Shown one piece after another: positions 8,727 to 16,664 of a stretch of DNA of 64,000 nucleotides (positions within the stretch are counted from its first letter, which is position 1; each line of letters starts with the position of its first letter). The notes below the pieces were generated by a model, which searched no databases, was not told the origin of the DNA, and worked only from the letters and a program-made list of their open reading frames with translations. The DNA is taken from positions 62,001 through 126,000 of the forward strand of contig NZ_JABBXA010000008.1 in NCBI RefSeq assembly GCF_014161445.1, in the 5' to 3' direction. Source of the DNA: Microbispora sp. H13382 (GTDB taxonomy: Bacteria > Actinomycetota > Actinomycetes > Streptosporangiales > Streptosporangiaceae). The position numbers and the translations under genes are program-made.

Positions 8727-10163
8727 ATGAAGGTCCCTCGCCTGAGGCTCTGGCTCGCCACCGGGCTCGTCGCCGTGACCGGCGCGGCAGGTGCGCTGAC
8801 GGCGCCCGCCGCGCACGCGGCCACAGGCTGCCGCGTGGACTACTCGGTCACGAACCAGTGGCCGGGCGGCTTCGGCGCGAACGTGAGCATCACCAACCTC
8901 GGTGACCCGATCAACGGGTGGCGGCTGAGCTGGTCGTTCGCCGCGGGGCAGACGATCACGCAATTGTGGAACGGCTCGATGACGCAGTCGGGCGCACAGG
9001 TCACCGTCGCCGACGCCGGCTACAACGGGACGCTGGCCACCGGCGCGAGCACATCCTTCGGCTTCAACGGTGCCTCGAACGGCACCAACCCGGTGCCGGC
9101 GAGCTTCACGCTCAACGGCACGACCTGCACCGGTGGCGTCAACGGTTCGCCCAGCCCGCCCGCGAGCCCCTCCCCGAGTCCTTCGGCCGGCCCGTCATCC
9201 CCGGGGACATCGAGCAAGCCCTGTGACATCTACGCCGCCGGTGGCACGCCCTGCGTGGCCGCGCACAGCACGACGCGGGCCCTCTACCGCTCCTACAGCG
9301 GCAACCTCTACCAGGTCAGGCGCTCGTCCGACAACGCGACCCGGAACATCGGCGTCCTGGCCGCAGGCGGCACCGCCAACGCGGCGGCGCAGGACTCCTT
9401 CTGCGCCGGCACCACGTGTGTCATCACGGTCGTGTACGACCAGTCCGGGCGGGGCAACGACCTGTGGTACCAGGGACCCGGCGGGGCCGGCGGCAGAGCC
9501 ACCCCCGCGACCGCGACATCCGAGTCGCTGACGGTCGGCGGCAGCAAGGCCTACTCGCTCTACATCAAGCCCGGCAACAGCTACTGGCGGGACGGTCACC
9601 TGACCGGCGTTCCGACCGGCAGCGCGCCCGAGGGCATGTACATGGTGACCAGCGGCACCCACGTCAACGGCGGCTGCTGCTTCGACTACGGCAACAGCGA
9701 GACGACCAGGAAGGCCGACGGGGCCGGCGCGATGGACGCCATCTACTTCGGCACGAGCTGCTGGTTCGGCGGCTGCTCCGGCTCCGGCCCGTGGGTGCAG
9801 GCCGACCTCGAATACGGCCTCTACCCCGGCGGCAGCAGTTCCTGGAATCCCAACCAGAGGGCCTTCACCAGCAAGTTCGTCACCGCGATGCTGAAGAACA
9901 ACGGCACGTCGCGCTTCGCCATCAAGGGCGGCAACGCGCAGACCGGCGCGATGACCACACTGTGGGACGGATCCCTTCCCCGCGGTTACAGTCCCATGAA
10001 GAAGCAGGGCGCGATCATCCTGGGCAGTGGCGGCGACTGCTGCGCCACCAACACCAACCTGAGCCAGGGCACCTTCTACGAGGGAGCCATCGTCTCGGGC
10101 TACCCCTCCGACGCGACCGACAACGCGGTGCAGTCCGACGTCACCTCCGCCGGCTACCGCTGA
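8727..10163 (+). CDS. Secreted CBM2-GH54 alpha-L-arabinofuranosidase (second copy)
   Basis: 478 aa with the same plan as the gene at 4776: signal peptide (1-33), CBM2 (about 35-132), Ser/Pro linker, GH54 domain from about 160. The vicinal Cys pair is at 317-318, the nucleophile Glu at 362 in ADLEYG and the acid/base Asp at 437 in GSGGDCC. A second CC follows that Asp, absent in the paralogue, so an extra disulfide near the active site is possible. The start ATG 8727 is set by GGGAG five bases upstream and by the signal peptide. A LacI-type operator lies just upstream. The downstream GH43-like gene is 42 bases away on the same strand and may be co-transcribed. Confidence 0.93.
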   Translation: MKVPRLRLWLATGLVAVTGAAGALTAPAAHAATGCRVDYSVTNQWPGGFGANVSITNLGDPINGWRLSWSFAAGQTITQLWNGSMTQSGAQVTVADAGYNGTLATGASTSFGFNGASNGTNPVPASFTLNGTTCTGGVNGSPSPPASPSPSPSAGPSSPGTSSKPCDIYAAGGTPCVAAHSTTRALYRSYSGNLYQVRRSSDNATRNIGVLAAGGTANAAAQDSFCAGTTCVITVVYDQSGRGNDLWYQGPGGAGGRATPATATSESLTVGGSKAYSLYIKPGNSYWRDGHLTGVPTGSAPEGMYMVTSGTHVNGGCCFDYGNSETTRKADGAGAMDAIYFGTSCWFGGCSGSGPWVQADLEYGLYPGGSSSWNPNQRAFTSKFVTAMLKNNGTSRFAIKGGNAQTGAMTTLWDGSLPRGYSPMKKQGAIILGSGGDCCATNTNLSQGTFYEGAIVSGYPSDATDNAVQSDVTSAGYR

Positions 10164-10205
10164 TCCGGGAATCGGGCGATGCGTGGCCGGGTGACGGGAG
10201 GCCGG

Positions 10206-11861
10206 ATGGCGCGCGCCGAGGGCGCTACGGCGACCGGGCCCGCGGAGCGGGCGCTGGCCGAGATCGACATCCCCCACGCCGGCGACGTACGCGGGAGCGT
10301 CACGCTGCCGACGACGGTGGCGGCGGTGCCGGGCGCGGTGGTGAGGTGGACGTCGTCGGACCCGGACATCGTGTCCGACGAGGCGGACGGCGCGATCCCG
10401 GCGGGCGTGGTGCGGCGTCCCCCGGCCGGAGCAGCCCCGGCCGAGGTGACGCTGACGGCGCGCGTCACCGTCGACGGCGCCGAGGCGTGCCGCGTCTTCG
10501 TCCTGACCGTACGGCCCGCGGTGCGCCTCGCCCCGTTCTCGCGGTACGGCATGGTCAACTTCGCCAGGTCGAACAGCCAGGCGGGACAGCAGATCTACAT
10601 GGCCACGAGCGTCGGCGACGACCCGACCCGCTGGGTGGCCGTCGACGACGGGCGGATGGTGCTCCAGTCCACCGAGGGCATGCACGCCGTCCGCGACCCG
10701 TCCATCGTCCGGTCCCCGGAGGGGGACAGGTTCTACCTCATCGCCACCGATCTGAACGTCGACGGCACGGCGTACGGGTGGCAGGGCTGGGACTGGGCGC
10801 AGAGCGGCGCCGGCCGTTGCATCGAGGTCTGGGAGTCCGACGACCTGCGGACCTGGTCGGAGCAGCGGCACGTCCGGGTGGCCCCGGACGAGGCGGGCAT
10901 GGCGTTCGCCCCGGAGGCCATCTGGGACGAGTCCATCGGGGCGTACGTCGTCTACTGGACGTCGTCCATGTACGCACCCGGGACGTACTACACGCCCGAC
11001 CCCGACGATCCGAACGGCCGCCGGCCGCTGACCAGAAACCAGACCCTCTACGCCACGACGCGCGACTTCGTGACGTTCACGCCGGCGAGGGTGATGAGCG
11101 GCAGGCCCGGCCACGGGACGCTCGACGCGGTCATCATCAGGGACGACGAGGACGGGTCGTACCACCGGTTCGTCACCGACCGCGTCTCCACCGGTCTCGG
11201 GGTCACCACGTACATCCCCGGCTGCGCCTCGGAGGACATCTACCAGGAGCGGGCGACGACCGTGCTCGCGCCGCCCGAGGACTGGACGGTCGTCAGAGGC
11301 TGCATCACCCACGACACGATGAACACGACCTACGCCGAGGCGCCGATGGTGGTCAAGGCGAACCCCGGCGACGTGCGCGGGAAGGGCTACTACCTCTGGG
11401 CGGACCAGAAGTGGGCCGGCGCACCCGCGGGAAACCCCATGGAGCAGCAGCTGAGCCCCTACTGGAGCAAGGACCTCGCGTCGGGCGACTGGACTCCCAT
11501 CACCTGGCAGACGCCGGACTACGACCTGGCGAACGGCGTCATCCGCCACGGGCACGTCTTCGCGCTGACCCAGGCGGAACATGCCGCCCTGCGCGGCGCG
11601 GGCCTGTCGTCGGTCACGGTGAAGACGCCCCCGGCCAGGACCGTCTACACCGCCGGTCAGCCACTCGACCTGACGGGCCTCGTGGTCACGGCGGACTACA
11701 CGGACGGCGTGAAGGACGAGGTCCTGGCCGAGGGGTACGGCGGTTGCTCCGTGTCGGGATACGACCCGGCGAAACCGGGGGCACAGGCGGTGACCGTCTC
11801 CTACACGGTGGCGGGCACGACGAAGACCGCCTCGTTTTCGGTCCGCGTCCTGGGTGTGTGA
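10206..11861 (+). CDS. GH43-like beta-propeller protein flanked by Ig-like domains, no signal peptide
   Basis: About 551 aa. N-terminal atrophied bacterial Ig domain (about 15-100: ALAEIDIPHAGDVRGSVTLP, WTSSDPDIVS), then a five-bladed propeller of the GH43/arabinanase type (about 105-465), then a C-terminal bacterial Ig-like domain (about 470-551). Putative catalytic acids are the Asp of AVRDPSIV (base) and the Glu of TYAEAPMVV (acid). The family is normally secreted, but no signal peptide is seen in front of the Ig domain. The start at 10206 has GGGAGG four bases upstream; an earlier ATG at 10179 adds only charged residues. Either the protein acts inside the cell on imported oligosaccharides or the export signal was lost. 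It follows the GH54 gene by 42 bases. Confidence 0.75.
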   Translation: MARAEGATATGPAERALAEIDIPHAGDVRGSVTLPTTVAAVPGAVVRWTSSDPDIVSDEADGAIPAGVVRRPPAGAAPAEVTLTARVTVDGAEACRVFVLTVRPAVRLAPFSRYGMVNFARSNSQAGQQIYMATSVGDDPTRWVAVDDGRMVLQSTEGMHAVRDPSIVRSPEGDRFYLIATDLNVDGTAYGWQGWDWAQSGAGRCIEVWESDDLRTWSEQRHVRVAPDEAGMAFAPEAIWDESIGAYVVYWTSSMYAPGTYYTPDPDDPNGRRPLTRNQTLYATTRDFVTFTPARVMSGRPGHGTLDAVIIRDDEDGSYHRFVTDRVSTGLGVTTYIPGCASEDIYQERATTVLAPPEDWTVVRGCITHDTMNTTYAEAPMVVKANPGDVRGKGYYLWADQKWAGAPAGNPMEQQLSPYWSKDLASGDWTPITWQTPDYDLANGVIRHGHVFALTQAEHAALRGAGLSSVTVKTPPARTVYTAGQPLDLTGLVVTADYTDGVKDEVLAEGYGGCSVSGYDPAKPGAQAVTVSYTVAGTTKTASFSVRVLGV

Positions 11862-11899
11862 GCCGCGGTGGGCGTCGATCCGCCCCCGCGTTCAGGTGC

Positions 11900-12937
11900 T
11901 CATGCCCCGAGGGGTCTGCCTTGGCTGTTGAGGAGGATCAGTTTCTCGATGCGCTTGCGGCGCCGGGCGCCGGTGATGCGGAGGGCGAGGACGAGCAGGA
12001 CGAGCAGGGCGAGGACGGCGAGTTGGGGCCAGGGCAGTGCCCAGATCGAGGTGTCGATGGAGACCCGTTCGGCGGTGACGCCGGGGAGCGGCTGACCCGC
12101 GGGGGAGGGGATCGCCATCACGGTCGTGTTGATCACTCCGATGGGCCAGGCGCCGGTCACGTGTGCGGTGAAGGTCCGGCTGCCGCCCGGCATGATCTCC
12201 CTGGCTTTGGCGTCGGAGGTGTCGTCCCAGCCGCTTTCGCCCGCGAAGGTGGAGGTCAGGATCCGGGAGTCGGGGGCCAGGCGCACGTTGCCGACGTTGG
12301 CGACGGTGTAGGTCACCTCGACCGATCCCGCGGCGAAGGGGTTCCACGACCAGGTGTAGTGGGCCTTGACGTCGCTCACGGCGACTTTGGCCACGTAGGC
12401 GCCGCTCACGCGGATGTTGAGGCGGACGCCGACCCGGTTTTGGACGCGTACCTGGCCGGAGACGGTGTCCACGGAGGCGGTCACGCCCGCGGGGTGATCG
12501 CCGGGGGTGGCGTTTTGGGGGATGGAGACCTTCACGGGTACCACGGCGGTGGCTCCGGCGGCGATGGTCACCTTGTCGGGGATCTCGATCCAGGCGCCGC
12601 CGTCGACGGGTTTGACGTCCGAGGGGCGCATGTCGAAGTAGCCCTTGGAGGTCAGGTAGCCGTCGTTGGCGTCGATCGCGAAGTCGACCTGCTGGGTGGA
12701 GCGGTTGATGACGGCGATGTGCTCGGTCGTCTGCTGCCCGCCGGCGAGTTCGACGTCGATGACGCGGCGGCCGTCGGGGCCGTTCGCGCCGGCGGGGACG
12801 ACCGACCAGGTGACGTCGGCTTGGGAGGGGGTGGCGAAGGCGACCAAGGCGACCATGGCGACCAGCAGGGTCGCGCCGAGGGCGCGAAGCACGGGCGACA
12901 GGACGAGGGCGCCCCGCGTGCGGCTCTTGGTCAACAA
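11900..12937 (-). CDS. Membrane-anchored DUF916-type (WxL-interacting) protein
   Basis: 345 aa: signal peptide (about 1-41), an extracellular part of two Ig-like domains (about 42-290), one transmembrane helix (about 303-322, WPQLAVLALLVLLVLAL) and a short basic cytoplasmic tail (RRRKR). The first domain resembles DUF916, which in Firmicutes partners WxL-domain surface proteins. The start codon is TTG (12937, or the next TTG) with AGGAGAG upstream. The adjacent upstream gene on the same strand encodes a small secreted protein, so the pair likely forms a cell-surface complex. The ligand is unknown. Confidence 0.75.
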   Translation of the reverse strand: MLTKSRTRGALVLSPVLRALGATLLVAMVALVAFATPSQADVTWSVVPAGANGPDGRRVIDVELAGGQQTTEHIAVINRSTQQVDFAIDANDGYLTSKGYFDMRPSDVKPVDGGAWIEIPDKVTIAAGATAVVPVKVSIPQNATPGDHPAGVTASVDTVSGQVRVQNRVGVRLNIRVSGAYVAKVAVSDVKAHYTWSWNPFAAGSVEVTYTVANVGNVRLAPDSRILTSTFAGESGWDDTSDAKAREIMPGGSRTFTAHVTGAWPIGVINTTVMAIPSPAGQPLPGVTAERVSIDTSIWALPWPQLAVLALLVLLVLALRITGARRRKRIEKLILLNSQGRPLGA

Positions 12938-13035
12938 CGGTCTCTCCTGTCTCGCATCATGAACGTCCGGGCCGTGTGCTGAACACTCCCACGGCCACGG
13001 ACGTCCACAGTAGGCGACGCCGCCCTGACTTCGGT

Positions 13036-13662
13036 TCAGGACTGGTTGAACAGCGAAAGGGTCAGGGTGGAGTGGTACTCGCCGGCGGCGACGTCGACGG
13101 AGGTGCGCAGGGCGAGGTCGGCGTTGACCTGCGAGGTGCCGATCTCGTCGGCGGAGTTGGCGGTCGAGACCAGCAGTTCCTGGCCCTCCAGACCCACGTT
13201 GGGGGCTCCGGTGCCGTCGGAGACGACACTGGAGACCGGCTCACCGGCTGAGACCGCGCCGGTGGAGGAGTCGCTCAGCAGGCGCGGCTTCCAGCCGAGG
13301 TATTCGGGGCCGATGGTCTTGGCCGGGTCGTCGGATGCGACGAACTGGCTCGCCTGGCCCACGACCGCCCAGTACTCGCCGGCGGGGATCTCCTCGGGGG
13401 TGCGGGTGTCGGTCACCGTGACCGTCGGCAGGGTGCCGGTGAACTGGCGGGCGGCGGCGTCGGAGCCGTTCTCCTGCAGGGACACCCCGTTGTTGTCGGC
13501 CACGGTCATCGACAGCTGGCCGGGGGTGGTGGTGGGCTCGATGTTCACCGACACGTCGATGCCGCTGCCGGGATCGTCGGCCAGCGCGGGAGTGGCCACG
13601 CCGGCGAGGGTGAGGCCGAGCACCGACGCGGCGAGCACCTGCGTGGTCCTGTTGATTCTCAT
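13036..13662 (-). CDS. Small secreted WxL-like surface protein
   Basis: 208 aa with a clear signal peptide (MRINRTTQVLAASVLGLTL, cleavage near ALA-DD at 28-30). The mature part is acidic, rich in Thr/Val/Ser beta strands, free of cysteine and ends FNQS. TPGQLSMTV, QFTGTLPTVTVTDTR and a closing ADLALRTSVDVAAGEYHSTLTLSL resemble WxL-type beta domains. It is encoded 98 bases upstream of the DUF916-type membrane protein. I infer that it is displayed on the cell surface and held by that partner. No enzymatic motif is visible. Confidence 0.65.
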   Translation of the reverse strand: MRINRTTQVLAASVLGLTLAGVATPALADDPGSGIDVSVNIEPTTTPGQLSMTVADNNGVSLQENGSDAAARQFTGTLPTVTVTDTRTPEEIPAGEYWAVVGQASQFVASDDPAKTIGPEYLGWKPRLLSDSSTGAVSAGEPVSSVVSDGTGAPNVGLEGQELLVSTANSADEIGTSQVNADLALRTSVDVAAGEYHSTLTLSLFNQS

Positions 13663-13691
13663 GTGATCATTCGCTCCATAAATGGGGGGCG

Positions 13692-14097
13692 AGGCCGGCC
13701 GGTTCGGCCGGCCGGCCCCGGTTGAGCTACGGCGGTGTCCTCGTCGTGGGGACCGTGGTCACCGCCGGTGCGGCCGGCGGCCGGCCGGGGACGCCCCAGG
13801 TGTGGTCAGCCGCAGCTGGCCGCGGAGTAGGCCGCGTCGTAGGTCGAGGTGACCTGCTTGCCGCCGATCGTCGCGGTGCCGGTGACGGTCACCGTGCCCG
13901 CGTCGATCTGGGCGGCCCGGGTGTTGAAGGACTGGTAGGCCTGCTTGCCCGGGGCCACGTCGGCCACCGTCTTGGAACCGTACGGAGTGGTCAGCGTCAC
14001 CGTCGCCGGCACGTCGCCGTTGTTCACGGCCGTCACGGCGAGGTACGCCGAGGTGCCGATGCAGCGGGACGAAGCTGTGACGGTCAGCTTGACCTCC
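13692..14097. repeat. Duplicated 3' module, copy 1
   Basis: Covers the last ~97 codons of the GH43-CBM6 gene (13806-14097) and about 115 non-coding bases behind it, including a terminator-like hairpin. Copy 2 is at 16266-16664. The encoded modules differ at only a handful of residues, and the non-coding part is conserved as well. Confidence 0.8.
13693..13713 (-). terminator. Hairpin after the GH43-CBM6 gene (duplicated)
   Basis: Nine-bp arms GGCCGGCCG/CGGCCGGCC around a GTT loop, about 90 bases beyond the stop at 13806. The same hairpin occurs at 16267-16286 behind the neighbouring GH43 gene, as part of a longer duplication. Confidence 0.55.
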
Positions 14098-16193
14098 TGC
14101 TCCTGGGCGGTGGCGAAGGACCAGGAGTCGACCTCGAAGAGGTCCGCCCCTTCGGGCCCGGCGTAGGTGAAGTACACGTCGTGCACACCCTTGACGCCGT
14201 CGAGCGCGGCGGTCAGCCTCGTCCACTCGCCGAGCGGCGCGTCGACGGGGATGGTCGCGACCACGGGCGAGTTACGGCCGTCCAGGCGAACCTCGATCTT
14301 GCCGCCGGCGGCGAGCGGGCGCACCTTCGCGGTGACGCCGGCGGCGCCGCCCTCGCCGAAGTCGACCTTCGCGAGCGAGGTCCAGTCGCCGTTGTCGATG
14401 TCGTGCACCACGAGGTTCGGAGCCTTCGCACCGAACTCCTCGGAGGCGCCGTCGACCTTCTTCGTCGCGATGCCCTGCTGCCAGGCGATCGTCTCGGCCT
14501 CGATCACGCGGTACGGGTCGAGGTTGCGGACCTGCTCGACGCCCTTGTAGTCGCCCCTCACCTCCTTGATCGTGCCGTCCGCGTTGAAGTCGAGCTTGGC
14601 GAGGTGCGGGCTGCGGAAGCCCTGGGTGGCGCCGCCCGTGATACGGCTGTTGAGCGTCTGGGCGTGGTAGGTGAAGTAGTACTGGTCGCCGAGCTTGAAC
14701 ACCGACTGGTGGTTGTTGCCGCCGGCGCCGAAGTAGGTGCCCGGGTTGCGGAAGATGATGCCCTTGTACGTCTCGGGCGTCCAGGGGCCCATCGGGCTGT
14801 CGGCCATGAGATAGGCGATCGCGCCGGTCGGCGGGCCGTTGGGGTCGACCGGGCCGCCGAACCCGAAGTTCGACGAGTACGAGTAGTAGTACTTGCCCTC
14901 GCGCTTGAACACGTGGCCGGCCTCGAAGACGAGTGGCGCGTCGATGACCTCCGCCGAGCCCTTAGTGCTGATCATGTCGTCGCCGAGCTTGATCACACGC
15001 GTGGACTTCGGGTGGTTGGTGTTCTCGGCGCTGCGCGACCCGTCGTCGCCGCCGCCACCGAAGTAGAGGTAGGCCTGGCCGTCGTCGTCGATGAACACGC
15101 CCGGGTCGAACAGCCAGTTGATGCCGTTGGACGCGCCCGGCGTCGCGCTCGTGATGAGCAGGTTGCCGCGCTCGTCGTGCCACGGGCCGACCGGCGAGTC
15201 TCCGACGATGACGCCCGAGCCGCCGCCGTTGTTGGCGAAGTAGAGGAAGAACTTCTCCTTGCCGCCGACGACCTTGCTCTCCATGGCGGGGGCCCAGGAG
15301 TTGTTCGCGTAGCGGGCGATCCCGCTCGGGCCCGCGACGGGGATCTCGCCGTGGTCGACCCAGTTCACGAGGTCGTCGGACGAGATGACCGTGATCGTGT
15401 TGATGCTGGCATAGGTGTTGGTGGAGGAGACACCGGTGGGACCGGGCTTGTACTCCTGGGTGTCGTTGGTCATGTAGATGTACACGCGGCCGTCGTGGAC
15501 GAAGGCGTTGCCGTCCGCGCCGAACTTGTGCGAGATGAGCGGGTTGCCCTCACCGGGGTTCTTGCCGAGCGCCTCGATGGTCGTCGACGGCACGAACTCG
15601 GAGACGGACACGTCGTCGACCTTGAAGTCCATCAGGTGAGTGTTCGGGTCACTCGCCGGGTTCGACGTCCAGGGCGTCTCGATGAAGAGCCTGGCGGTCG
15701 CGACGCTCTGGCCCGCGGGGATCGTGAACGTGCCCTGGATGAGCCCCCACTGCCCGCGCGCCACCGTCACCGTGCCGACGTTGGTGTACGTCGAGCCGCC
15801 GTAGTGCATGGTGGCGAAGAACTGCTTGGTCGCCGGACTGTTCGGGTTCTCGTACTTGACCCGTGCCGTGATCGCGTACGTCTTGCCTGCCTGCACCTTG
15901 CCGGACAGGTCCTGCATCGGGCCGGATCCGGTCGTCTTGCGCTCGGTGACGAGCACGGCGTTCGACCCGCCGTAGGCGTCCGTCGTGGGCGACAGCGTCG
16001 CGCCGTCGGTCGCGTTTCCGTTGTTGACGAACCAGCCGGCGAGGCCGTCCTCGAACCCGCCGTTCACGATGATGTTCGGGGCGGCGGCCTGGACCGGCCC
16101 CGTCGTCGCTGCGACCGCGGCGGCCAGCATGGCGCCGGCCACGGCAGCGGCGGCGACCCGTCGCAGGGCTGCCTTTCGAACGCGCTTCAACAC
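13806..16193 (-). CDS. Secreted CBM-GH43-CBM6 arabinoxylan hydrolase
   Basis: 795 aa. Signal peptide (1-37); CBM4/9/22-type jelly roll (about 40-195, starts NIIVNGGFEDG); GH43 propeller (about 210-560) with the base Asp in FGADGNAFV, an Asp in WLFDPGVFID and the acid Glu in LVFEAGHVFK; CBM6-like domain (about 575-700, VIEAETIAWQQG); and a C-terminal ~95-aa module (about 702-795) with two cysteines. The GH43 part is closest in look to arabinoxylan arabinofuranohydrolases and beta-xylosidases. GTG at 16193 has AGGAGG seven bases upstream, so the start is well supported. The C-terminal module is nearly identical to that of the next gene; its function is not known to me. Confidence 0.9.
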   Translation of the reverse strand: MLKRVRKAALRRVAAAAVAGAMLAAAVAATTGPVQAAAPNIIVNGGFEDGLAGWFVNNGNATDGATLSPTTDAYGGSNAVLVTERKTTGSGPMQDLSGKVQAGKTYAITARVKYENPNSPATKQFFATMHYGGSTYTNVGTVTVARGQWGLIQGTFTIPAGQSVATARLFIETPWTSNPASDPNTHLMDFKVDDVSVSEFVPSTTIEALGKNPGEGNPLISHKFGADGNAFVHDGRVYIYMTNDTQEYKPGPTGVSSTNTYASINTITVISSDDLVNWVDHGEIPVAGPSGIARYANNSWAPAMESKVVGGKEKFFLYFANNGGGSGVIVGDSPVGPWHDERGNLLITSATPGASNGINWLFDPGVFIDDDGQAYLYFGGGGDDGSRSAENTNHPKSTRVIKLGDDMISTKGSAEVIDAPLVFEAGHVFKREGKYYYSYSSNFGFGGPVDPNGPPTGAIAYLMADSPMGPWTPETYKGIIFRNPGTYFGAGGNNHQSVFKLGDQYYFTYHAQTLNSRITGGATQGFRSPHLAKLDFNADGTIKEVRGDYKGVEQVRNLDPYRVIEAETIAWQQGIATKKVDGASEEFGAKAPNLVVHDIDNGDWTSLAKVDFGEGGAAGVTAKVRPLAAGGKIEVRLDGRNSPVVATIPVDAPLGEWTRLTAALDGVKGVHDVYFTYAGPEGADLFEVDSWSFATAQEQEVKLTVTASSRCIGTSAYLAVTAVNNGDVPATVTLTTPYGSKTVADVAPGKQAYQSFNTRAAQIDAGTVTVTGTATIGGKQVTSTYDAAYSAASCG

Positions 16194-16265
16194 CTAATAT
16201 CCTCCTTGACCTCGGACTTTTCCGGGGGCACGGACGCCCGCCCTGACGATCCGCGACGTGTGAGG

Positions 16266-16664
16266 GGGCCGGCCGGTCGGCCGGCCCTGGTTGTTCGATG
16301 GCGGTGTCCTCGTCGTGGGGACGGTGGTCACCGCCGGTGCGGTCGGCGGCAGCCGGCCGCGGGGTGAGCGGCTCAGCGGCAGCCGGCCGCGGGGTAGGCG
16401 GCGTCGTAGGACGAGGTGACCTGCTTGCCGCCGATCGTCGCGGTGCCGGTGACGGTCACCGTGCCCGCGTCGATCTGGGCGGCCCGGGTGTTGAAGGACT
16501 GGTAGGCCTGCTTGCCCGGAGCCACGTCGGCCACGGTCTTGGTGCCGTACGGGGTGGTCAGCGTCACGGTCGCCGGCACGTCGCCGTCGTTGACGGCCGT
16601 GACCGCCAGGTACGCCGAGGTGCCGATGCAGCGGGACGAGGCCGTCACGGTCAGCTTGACCTCC
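16266..16664. repeat. Duplicated 3' module, copy 2
   Basis: Counterpart of 13692-14097. It contains the last ~97 codons of the large GH43 gene (16373-16664) plus about 105 bases of downstream non-coding sequence with the conserved hairpin. Confidence 0.8.
16267..16286 (-). terminator. Hairpin after the large GH43 gene
   Basis: Nine-bp arms (16267-16275, 16278-16286) with a two-base gap, 87 bases beyond the stop at 16373 and before the GTG start of the following GH43 gene at 16193. It suggests that the two GH43 genes are separate transcription units. Confidence 0.5.

Noticed and set aside
9195-11582. 795-codon open frame antisense to the second GH54 and the GH43-like genes
   Set aside because: Arg/Val/Gly-rich shadow of two well supported sense genes.
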